The notes below the pieces were generated by a model. It was not told where the DNA came from. It searched no databases and saw nothing but the letters and a program-made list of their open reading frames with translations. This document shows, piece by piece, positions 13,661 through 19,141 of a stretch of DNA of 19,141 nucleotides. A program made the position numbers and the translations under genes. How positions within the stretch are numbered: position 1 is the first letter of the stretch; the number at the start of each line of letters is the position of its first letter. This DNA comes from an uncultured Clostridia bacterium (GTDB taxonomy: Bacteria; Bacillota; Clostridia; Oscillospirales; Acutalibacteraceae), in contig CANONE010000023.1 in the NCBI GenBank assembly GCA_947567585.1, positions 1-19,141 of the forward strand, given 5' to 3'.

Positions 13661-16276
13661 TTATTTTAATAGATTGCAAAGCTCAAACAAGGTATTCATG
13701 CATTCAATGGGCGTCAGAGCGTTGACGTCCACCTCCCGAAGCTTTTTTAACACCTGGGCGTCGGTCCCCTCCATGGTCAGCTGTACCGGCTCTTGGTTAA
13801 AGCGGTGGACCGCCCGCCGGGCGCTTTCCTCTCCGCCCGCGCTTTCCAGCTCTGTAAGTACCTGCTTGGCCCGCTTAATCACCTTATCCGGTACGCCGGC
13901 CAGCTTGGCTACCTCTATGCCGAAGCTGTCGTCGGCCCCGCCTCTCACAATCCGCCGCAGGAAGGTGATGTCATCCCCCCGCTTTTTCACCGCTATGTTA
14001 TAATTCTTTACACCGGGCAGCAGGCTCTCCATCTCCGTGAGCTCATGGTAATGGGTGGCAAACAGTGTTTTCGCCCCTATTAGCTTGGGTTCCTGGACAT
14101 ATTCCAGCACCGCCCGGGCAATGCTCATGCCGTCAAAGGTGGAGGTGCCCCGGCCGATTTCGTCAAAAATAATCAGGCTCCGGGCCGTGGCGCAGCGGAG
14201 AATCTCCGCTACCTCGCTCATCTCAATCATGAAGGTTGACTGTCCGGCGGAAAGATCGTCGGAAGCGCCCACACGGGTAAAAATACCGTCTACAATCCCG
14301 ACCTCCGCCACCGCCGCCGGCACAAAGCAGCCAATCTGGGCCATAATGGCAATGATAGCCGTCTGCCGCATATAAGTAGACTTCCCGGCCATATTGGGAC
14401 CGGTAATAATCGCCACCCGGGTATCGTTCATATCCATATCCAGGTCATTGGGAACAAAGATTTCATCATGCAGCAGGGCCTCCACCACGGGATGGCGGGC
14501 GTCTTTTAAGTAGAGCTTTCCGCTGAGGTTTACTACCGGGCGGGTATAGTCGTTTTTTACCGAGGCCACGGCAAAGGAGGCCAATACATCCAGGGCAGCC
14601 ACAGCTTTGGCGCTCTGCTGTACCCGCCCCAGTTCCCCCGCTACCTGGCGGCGGATGGCGTCAAAAAGCTGGCCCTCCATCTCAATAGACCGGTCCTGGG
14701 CCCCCAGCACCCGGTTCTCCAGCTCCTTGAGCTCCGGGGTGATATACCGTTCGCCGCCAGTCAGGGTCTGCTTGCGGATGTAGCTGTCGGGTACCTGGTC
14801 TTTGTAGGAATTGGTCACCTCGATATAGTAGCCGAATACCTTGTTATAGCCTACCTTCAGCTTAGGAATGCCCGTGCGCTCCCGCTCTCTGGCCTCCACA
14901 GAGGCGATCAATGCCTGACCGCCGGTCATATCGCCGCGGATTTGATCCAGCTCCTGACTATATCCCTTTTTGATGAGTTTTCCTTCCCGAATGGTAAAGG
15001 GCGGGTTCTCTTCGATAGACCGGTCGATAAGAGCGGATACATCCTCCAAACTGTCGGTTTGCTGGTTCAGTTCCTTCAGCAGCGTGGCCTCGCAGCCATC
15101 TAAAATTCTCTTGAGCCCCGGCAGCCTTTGCAGCGCGGCGCATAAGGCCCGCAGGTCCCGGCCATTGGCGGACCCATAAACAATCCGGGTCATCAGCCGT
15201 TCCAAGTCCTGGATACCGGTAAGCTGTTCGGTCAGGCTATCCAGCAGCTGGGGGTCGTTTACCATCTCTTCCACCACATTCAGCCGCAGAGTGATCTGAG
15301 CGGGACTCATCAGCGGCCTTTCCAGCCAGGACCGAATCAGCCGCTTGCCCATAGGCGTCCGGGTGCGGTCCAGCACCCATAGCAAAGAGCCCCTGCGCTC
15401 TTTGTTGCGCATGGTTTCAACCAATTCTAAGTTTCGCACGGCGTTTAGGTCCAAGGCCATGTAGGCGGACTCCGCTTCCAGCTCCACTTCGGTCATGCGT
15501 TCCAAACCGGTAATCTGGGTGCGGCTAAGGTAATCCAGCAGAGCGGCTAAGGCCAGCACGGTTTCGGGCTTGTCCGCCAAGCCCAGCTCTTCTAAAGCCT
15601 TTCCCCCAAATTGCCGGCTAACGGAAACCGCCGCCTGCTCCCGCTTATAGATGGCGTCATCCAGGCATTCCACAGAGGCATGCAGCTTGTCCCGAATAAA
15701 AACCGCCAGCTCTGTCAAATCGGTAAGCTGGGGGTTGATAAGAATCTCCCGGGGAGAAAAGCGGCTCAGCCGGTTTTCCAGCTCCCGCACCGCATCCTTC
15801 AGGTCCCCCGCCTCCATGGTTCCGGCGTGCAGTTCTCCCGTGGAGACGTCGGCAAAACAAAGCCCTATACCGCCTTGCACATAGTACAGCGAACAAATGT
15901 AATTATTCTTTGACTCGTCCAGCATACTGCTTTCCAGCACCGTCCCCGGCGTAATCACACGAACAACATCCCGCTTTACCAGGCCCTTGGCTGTTTTGGG
16001 GTCCTCCACCTGATCACAGATGGTAACCCGATAGCCCTTAGCCAAGAGCTTTGCTATGTACCCCTCCGCGCTGTGGAAGGGTACGCCGCACATAGGGGCC
16101 CGCTCGTCCTGGCCGCAGTCCCGGCTGGTTAAAGTGAGATCCAGCTCCCGGGAGGCGGTTTTCGCGTCGTTAAAAAACATCTCGTAAAAATCGCCCAGCC
16201 GGAAAAACAAGATGGAATTGGGGTGCTCCCGTTTCATCTCAAAGTACTGCTTCATCATGGGTGAATAATCGGCCAT
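13661..16276 (-). CDS. mutS: DNA mismatch recognition ATPase MutS
   Basis: MutS binds mismatches and small loops, then recruits MutL. The 871-residue protein carries the mismatch-reading Phe-x-Glu as FRLGDFYEMF (Phe30-Tyr31-Glu32), the connector and lever regions, the clamp, and the ATPase with Walker A GPNMAGKST (626-634), VGASDDLSAGQSTFMIEM, Walker B LIIFDEIGRGTSTFDG (Asp705-Glu706) and ATHYHELTEME. The C-terminal tail (VDVNALTPIECMNTLFEL) is the usual dimer/tetramer segment. The open frame runs to a TTG at 16297, but the ATG at 16276 starts MADYSPMMKQYFEMK, the family N-terminus, with AGGGGG six bases upstream. The gene is intact and follows the YlbF-family gene. Confidence 0.98.
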   Translation of the reverse strand: MADYSPMMKQYFEMKREHPNSILFFRLGDFYEMFFNDAKTASRELDLTLTSRDCGQDERAPMCGVPFHSAEGYIAKLLAKGYRVTICDQVEDPKTAKGLVKRDVVRVITPGTVLESSMLDESKNNYICSLYYVQGGIGLCFADVSTGELHAGTMEAGDLKDAVRELENRLSRFSPREILINPQLTDLTELAVFIRDKLHASVECLDDAIYKREQAAVSVSRQFGGKALEELGLADKPETVLALAALLDYLSRTQITGLERMTEVELEAESAYMALDLNAVRNLELVETMRNKERRGSLLWVLDRTRTPMGKRLIRSWLERPLMSPAQITLRLNVVEEMVNDPQLLDSLTEQLTGIQDLERLMTRIVYGSANGRDLRALCAALQRLPGLKRILDGCEATLLKELNQQTDSLEDVSALIDRSIEENPPFTIREGKLIKKGYSQELDQIRGDMTGGQALIASVEARERERTGIPKLKVGYNKVFGYYIEVTNSYKDQVPDSYIRKQTLTGGERYITPELKELENRVLGAQDRSIEMEGQLFDAIRRQVAGELGRVQQSAKAVAALDVLASFAVASVKNDYTRPVVNLSGKLYLKDARHPVVEALLHDEIFVPNDLDMDMNDTRVAIITGPNMAGKSTYMRQTAIIAIMAQIGCFVPAAVAEVGIVDGIFTRVGASDDLSAGQSTFMIEMSEVAEILRCATARSLIIFDEIGRGTSTFDGMSIARAVLEYVQEPKLIGAKTLFATHYHELTEMESLLPGVKNYNIAVKKRGDDITFLRRIVRGGADDSFGIEVAKLAGVPDKVIKRAKQVLTELESAGGEESARRAVHRFNQEPVQLTMEGTDAQVLKKLREVDVNALTPIECMNTLFELCNLLK

Positions 16277-16303
16277 ACTCCGCCCCCTATCTGTCAAGAG
16301 TGT

Positions 16304-16711
16304 TTAGTGGCAGCCCGCGCAGCTGGAGCAATCCCCGCCACAGGAGGCAGCGTCATAGTCGCAGGTTTCCGGGTTATCCCCCTCCGCGCACAGGTTTAGA
16401 ATGCCCGTAACCCGCTGGAAAAGGACGTCAAACTCCGTTTTGGCAGCGTCATAGCGCCGCATATTTTCATTGGCCATGATCTGAGCGTATACTTCCCGGA
16501 ATTCCTTATTCAGCCGCTGCATGGTTTCATCATTCCGGTCCGGCTTCGCGGCCTCGTTGCTGATAGCCATGCGCTTTAAATTGAACTCTCCGATGGCGTC
16601 TTGAAGAGCCTGGTCCTGATCGCTTTGCTGGCGGGCCAGCTGCATCTCAACAAAACGCGAATCCGCCTGAATGGCCTTGCCCAATTCTCTTGTCAGTTCG
16701 ATGATGTCCAT
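16304..16711 (-). CDS. YlbF/YmcA-family protein with C-terminal cysteine cluster
   Basis: The 135-residue protein is mostly helical (DIIELTRELGKAIQADSRF onward), matching the YlbF/YmcA family (Com_YlbF). In Bacillus, YlbF, YmcA and YaaT (RicF, RicA, RicT) form a complex that binds [4Fe-4S] clusters and helps RNase Y mature mRNAs; that is family knowledge. Here the tail carries seven cysteines and ends CGGDCSSCAGCH, a likely metal or iron-sulfur site. The ATG at 16711 has GGAGG eight bases upstream; the in-frame ATG at 16726 has no ribosome binding site and itself forms part of that site. It lies 27 bases upstream of mutS, a frequent clostridial arrangement. Confidence 0.88.
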   Translation of the reverse strand: MDIIELTRELGKAIQADSRFVEMQLARQQSDQDQALQDAIGEFNLKRMAISNEAAKPDRNDETMQRLNKEFREVYAQIMANENMRRYDAAKTEFDVLFQRVTGILNLCAEGDNPETCDYDAASCGGDCSSCAGCH

Positions 16712-16742
16712 TGTTGTTTCCTCCATAAAACATTTTTATTAT

Positions 16743-17168
16743 TTATAATTTATCCAAGCCGCGCGCCTTTCGAAAGGCATCCATATACCTTTTGCAGGCG
16801 TATGCCTCCATTAGCTTTTCATCCTCCCAAGTCCACCGGCCTTCCACATCAATCAAATAGGCAATCTCCTCCGGGCTGGGCTCTGCCGGAAAAATACCGC
16901 AGGGATAGTTTTCGCAAAAACCGCAGTGCTCATACCCCTTTTCCATCACGCACTGGCGGGTTTTGCAGTTTTTGTCAAAGTGGACGGCGTCCTCTCTTTG
17001 GCAGGAACAGCCATCACAGAGAATGGCTGCCGGGTCGCCGTCAAAATGCAGATTCTGTTTTTTCCAAACCGCGCAAATCTCCCCCCGCCGGTCCTGCCGA
17101 TCCACGTTGGGCCGGTAAATCAGGCACAGGTCACAGCGCATGCCGCACTTACCATATACCTCGTTCAT
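16743..17168 (-). CDS. DUF3795 cysteine-rich protein
   Basis: The 141-residue protein begins with GKCGMRCDLC (Cys8, Cys12, Cys15), the DUF3795 signature, and has further cysteines in ILCDGCSC, KNCKTRQC, and GYEHCGFCENYPCG, giving probable zinc or iron-sulfur sites. The function of DUF3795 is unknown. I chose the ATG at 17168 because GGAGG lies five bases upstream; the TTG at 17180 lacks one. A strong promoter (17180-17207) ends within 12 bases of that ATG, so its message may be almost leaderless. The downstream neighbour is the cysteine-rich YlbF protein and the upstream one a cysteine-motif flavoprotein. Confidence 0.82.
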   Translation of the reverse strand: MNEVYGKCGMRCDLCLIYRPNVDRQDRRGEICAVWKKQNLHFDGDPAAILCDGCSCQREDAVHFDKNCKTRQCVMEKGYEHCGFCENYPCGIFPAEPSPEEIAYLIDVEGRWTWEDEKLMEAYACKRYMDAFRKARGLDKL

Positions 17169-17179
17169 CTCCGCCTCCA

Positions 17180-17207
17180 ATTATACAAAAGATTTCTTAT
17201 GTATCAA
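17180..17207 (-). promoter_or_regulatory. Consensus-like sigma-A promoter in front of the DUF3795 gene
   Basis: On the minus strand TTGATA (17202-17207, 5/6) and a perfect TATAAT (17180-17185) are separated by 16 bases in an AT-rich patch. Transcription would start near 17173, about five bases before the ATG at 17168 and inside its ribosome binding site. It could therefore give a near-leaderless DUF3795 message and also serve as a second promoter for the YlbF gene, mutS and the genes after them. Confidence 0.6.
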
Positions 17208-17232
17208 TTATTCGTCATCCGCCCGCGCTTCG

Positions 17233-17784
17233 TCAGCAGAACCATTCCTTCACCTGCGCATGAATGGCCGGTTTATGAGGTGCGATATCTCTTTTGCCCT
17301 CAATCCCGCAAAAATACATGCTCCCCGCCATTTCCACGCCCATATGGCCGCACCAGTGGGCAATGGTATCAATAATGTGTTGGCACTCCCCCGAGCTGGA
17401 CCCTGTGCGCAAGGCAATGGCATAGCAGCGCTTGCCCGTTCCCAACGTCCAATGGCCGGGATGGGGATTTGTATCGCTAAAGGGTGTGCATCGGTCGATG
17501 AAAGCCTTAAACTGCGCGGGTACATCCGCCCAATAGGAAGGCGCGGCAATGAAGAAAGCATCCGCGGCATCCAGCTTTCCCAGCAGCTCCGCCATGCCGT
17601 CTTTGCGCACGCACTGACCGGTCTCGTAACATTTTTTACAGCCCAGGCAGTATTGAATATCCGCGTCCCCTAAGCAGACCAATTCGCTCTCCACTTGTGC
17701 TGGGAGCGCGCCTTGCATGGTCAGCAGAATTTCCTGGGTTGCGCCACAGCTTTTGGGGCTGGCGTTCAACAGAAAAACTTTCAT
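17233..17784 (-). CDS. Flavodoxin-fold NAD(P)H-dependent reductase, iron-sulfur flavoprotein type
   Basis: The 183-residue protein opens MKVFLLNASPKSCGATQEIL, the FMN phosphate-binding loop of the NADPH-dependent FMN reductase family, and has FIAAPSYWADVPAQFKAFIDR, the flavin-binding middle. Cysteines 46, 49, 52 and 58 (CLGCKKCYETGQC) fit the compact CX2CX2CX5C motif of archaeal/clostridial iron-sulfur flavoproteins, which carry a [4Fe-4S] cluster and shuttle electrons. The ATG at 17784 has GGGAGGG just upstream; the frame runs on to 18006 but that part overlaps the neighbouring gene. The redox partner and substrate are unknown. It is the third gene of the block between miaB and the YlbF gene. 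Confidence 0.85.
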   Translation of the reverse strand: MKVFLLNASPKSCGATQEILLTMQGALPAQVESELVCLGDADIQYCLGCKKCYETGQCVRKDGMAELLGKLDAADAFFIAAPSYWADVPAQFKAFIDRCTPFSDTNPHPGHWTLGTGKRCYAIALRTGSSSGECQHIIDTIAHWCGHMGVEMAGSMYFCGIEGKRDIAPHKPAIHAQVKEWFC

Positions 17785-17846
17785 AGGCCCTCCCCCTGTC
17801 TCACATTTTTTCTGCCGTGTTCGGCAACTATTTTCATTCCGCCCAC

Positions 17847-18179
17847 CTACTTCGTCAGGTATTTCTTTTCTATCACTTTTTTGTAGACAAGCACCAGCGC
17901 CACTGCCCCCGCTGTGCCCAGGACGCACATCAGCGCCACCGCTGCCACAGGCTGCCACAGCGCCGCCAAGCCAGAGATAAAGTAGACCGTGCCATAAGCG
18001 CCCCATAGTTTCCCCATGGCCCGGTTGTAGCCGGACAGGTCGCTAACGTTTTCGCGAGGCACCTGCTGGCCAGACCAGAAATTCATGGGCCGGTCTCGCA
18101 GCCGCCAGGCGTACACGCCCATACCCAGGAAGATCGCCCCGCAAAGCCAGCACACAACAAATAGAATCCAGTTTCCCAT
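17847..18179 (-). CDS. Small integral membrane protein of unknown function
   Basis: The 110-residue protein has about three membrane segments: NWILFVVCWLCGAIFLGMG near the N-terminus, WGAYGTVYFISGLAALW in the middle, and VAALMCVLGT-like residues followed by AGAVALVLVYKK near the end. The loop after the first segment reads PMNFWSGQQV and DLSGYNRAMGKLWG; I have seen the FW...YNRA.GKLW pattern in uncharacterised clostridial membrane proteins but cannot name a family. Three in-frame ATGs are possible (18209, 18200, 18179); I chose 18179, six bases after AGGGGGGTG. The 18209 ATG would directly abut the upstream stop (TGAATG). No signal for substrate or partner is visible. Confidence 0.7.
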   Translation of the reverse strand: MGNWILFVVCWLCGAIFLGMGVYAWRLRDRPMNFWSGQQVPRENVSDLSGYNRAMGKLWGAYGTVYFISGLAALWQPVAAVALMCVLGTAGAVALVLVYKKVIEKKYLTK

Positions 18180-18209
18180 GTGATGCACCCCCCTATTCAT
18201 CGTTTCCAT

Positions 18210-18659
18210 TCATGCCTGAGATTCGCTTGCATACCGCCAAATGGAGTTGTACTCATCCCCGGATATCTCATAGATTCCATTATAGGGCTGTTCAATAAAG
18301 TACTCCCCATCCCTGCCGGGCCGCTGGTAGACAAACAGCGTTGAGGTCCCGCCCTTTTGGAAGCGCATATCCACCCTGATCCAGTCCTCCACATTCACCG
18401 GCGCGTCCTGGACGCTCTCAGTTTTGGTGGTCCTTCCATTTCCCTTTAGGATAAAGAGCACGTCCTCCGCATAGGCATCTGCCAGAGCAACAGGCCGTCC
18501 GCCATTCTGCGTCAAGGTTACCTCCCGAAGCTGATCCATGTTTGGCAGGCGAAGATCATAGCTTCTAAGGGAAAAGAAGAAGGAAAGCGCGGCAACAAGC
18601 ACCGCCAAAAGTGCTCCGCCTCCGCATAGAAGCGGCAGCCTACTCCGTTTTTTTGTCAT
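18210..18659 (-). CDS. DUF5301-type membrane-anchored protein
   Basis: The 149-residue protein has an N-terminal membrane anchor (about residues 9-29, LLCGGGALLAVLVAALSFFF) after a basic start MTKKRSR, then an extracytoplasmic domain with SLRSYDLRLPNMDQLREVTL, SVQDAPVNVEDWIRVDMRF, STLFVYQRPG, YFIEQPYNGIYEISGDEYNS and IWRY. This pattern matches what I recall as DUF5301, a Firmicutes family of unknown function. The ATG at 18659 has GGAGG eight bases upstream and overlaps the end of miaB by 20 bases; another ATG at 18674 is possible. The stop is followed almost directly by the small membrane protein gene, so the two may act together at the membrane. Confidence 0.75.
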   Translation of the reverse strand: MTKKRSRLPLLCGGGALLAVLVAALSFFFSLRSYDLRLPNMDQLREVTLTQNGGRPVALADAYAEDVLFILKGNGRTTKTESVQDAPVNVEDWIRVDMRFQKGGTSTLFVYQRPGRDGEYFIEQPYNGIYEISGDEYNSIWRYASESQA

Positions 18660-19141
18660 TCTCCGGCCCTCCATTCGCGCCGGTCTCCCGGCCCCGTAAG
18701 CTGAATCCCCTGGCCTCTGTGACCTTTACCTGGGTAAAGCTCCCTATCTTCTCTTCCCCGCCTGGAAAAAGCACCACCAGGCTTCCGGCAGTCCGGCCAG
18801 AAAGCAGGCCCGTCTTTTCATCCCGTCCTTCCACTAAAACCTCCTGAACCGTCTCTACCAGCTTTTGGCTGTTCTCAGCCGCAATCTCTTCCTGAACCTT
18901 CAAAAGCTCGGCAAACCATTTCGTCTTCTCCTGGTGGGTAACCGGGTCCGGCATTTCCGCCGCCCGGGTGCCCGGCCTGGGAGAATAGATGAAGGTAAAC
19001 AGGTTCACAAAGCCTACTTTTTTGATAAGGCTCAAGGTGTCTTGGAATTCCTCGTAGGTTTCTCCGGGGAATCCCAAGATAACGTCGGAGGTAAACGTGA
19101 TATCCGGCATCACTTCTCTGGCGTACCGGATCAGGGACAGA
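18640..19141 (-). CDS. miaB: MiaB tRNA methylthiotransferase (5' part outside window)
   Basis: This is the C-terminal part (about 166 residues) of MiaB, the radical-SAM enzyme that adds a methylthio group to C2 of i6A37 in tRNA. The frame is open to the window edge. It shows LSLIRYAREVMPDITFTSD, VILGFPGETYEEFQDTL and FTFIYSPRPGTRAAEMPD, all diagnostic, then the helical linker and a TRAM domain (VLVEGRDEKTGLLSGRTAG, IGSFTQVKVTEARGFSLRG). The Fe-S cysteines and the start lie outside. MiaB uses the product of MiaA, also encoded here. The last 20 bases overlap the DUF5301 gene. Confidence 0.95.
   Translation of the reverse strand, partial: LSLIRYAREVMPDITFTSDVILGFPGETYEEFQDTLSLIKKVGFVNLFTFIYSPRPGTRAAEMPDPVTHQEKTKWFAELLKVQEEIAAENSQKLVETVQEVLVEGRDEKTGLLSGRTAGSLVVLFPGGEEKIGSFTQVKVTEARGFSLRGRETGANGGPENDKKTE

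Noticed and set aside
16601..17263. 220-codon plus-strand open frame
   Set aside because: Antisense to the YlbF and DUF3795 genes, no recognisable domain, no ribosome binding site.
17805..17830. Hairpin TGCCG-AACA-CGGCA between the small membrane protein and the flavoprotein genes as a terminator
   Set aside because: On the coding strand it is followed by A, not T, and the stem is only 5 bp.

Overview
The window is core chromosome from a Gram-positive, low-to-mid GC member of the Clostridia, probably Oscillospiraceae/Ruminococcaceae-like. The grounds are the gene families (RemA, SepF, DivIVA, YlmH, YlbF, DUF3795, DUF5301), the strong AGGAGG-type ribosome binding sites, frequent GTG/TTG starts and a GC-leaning base composition. 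All 22 supported genes lie on the minus strand, so transcription runs from high to low coordinates. No insertion sequence, prophage, CRISPR array, tRNA or rRNA was seen.

In the direction of transcription, the right end opens with the 3' part of miaB. A small accessory block follows: a DUF5301-type membrane-anchored protein, a small multi-pass membrane protein, an iron-sulfur-flavoprotein-like reductase and a DUF3795 cysteine-rich protein with a consensus-like promoter just in front of it. Next come a YlbF-family protein with a C-terminal cysteine cluster and mutS. Three closely packed genes (a SAM methyltransferase, a ParB/sulfiredoxin-fold protein and an HD-domain protein) separate mutS from mutL, and mutL is followed by miaA. 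This part combines DNA mismatch repair with tRNA A37 modification (MiaA and MiaB act in sequence on the same base).

The second half is the Gram-positive division cluster: a HlyD-like membrane protein, the YggS PLP-binding protein, sepF, ylmH, divIVA, lspA, a RluD-type pseudouridine synthase and a divergent GNAT-like protein. A clear rho-independent terminator (2356-2388) ends it. ylmG, usually found between sepF and ylmH, is absent. ileS is not between divIVA and lspA.

The left end is a separate unit, yicC-remA-gmk, with a good promoter at 2295-2323. Its two flanking gaps are the only non-coding stretches of about 300 bases or more. Both are GC-rich and can fold. The yicC-remA gap (866-1199) holds two strong foldable elements: a possible three-way junction at 1086-1167, and a nested 7-bp plus 11-bp stem directly in front of remA at 885-960. 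These are the least explained parts of the window. gmk runs off the left edge.

Several starts were moved inward from the longest open frame because the ribosome binding site and family N-terminus agree on an internal codon: yicC, sepF, miaA, the ParB-like gene, mutS, the YlbF gene, the DUF3795 gene, the flavoprotein, the small membrane protein and the DUF5301 gene.
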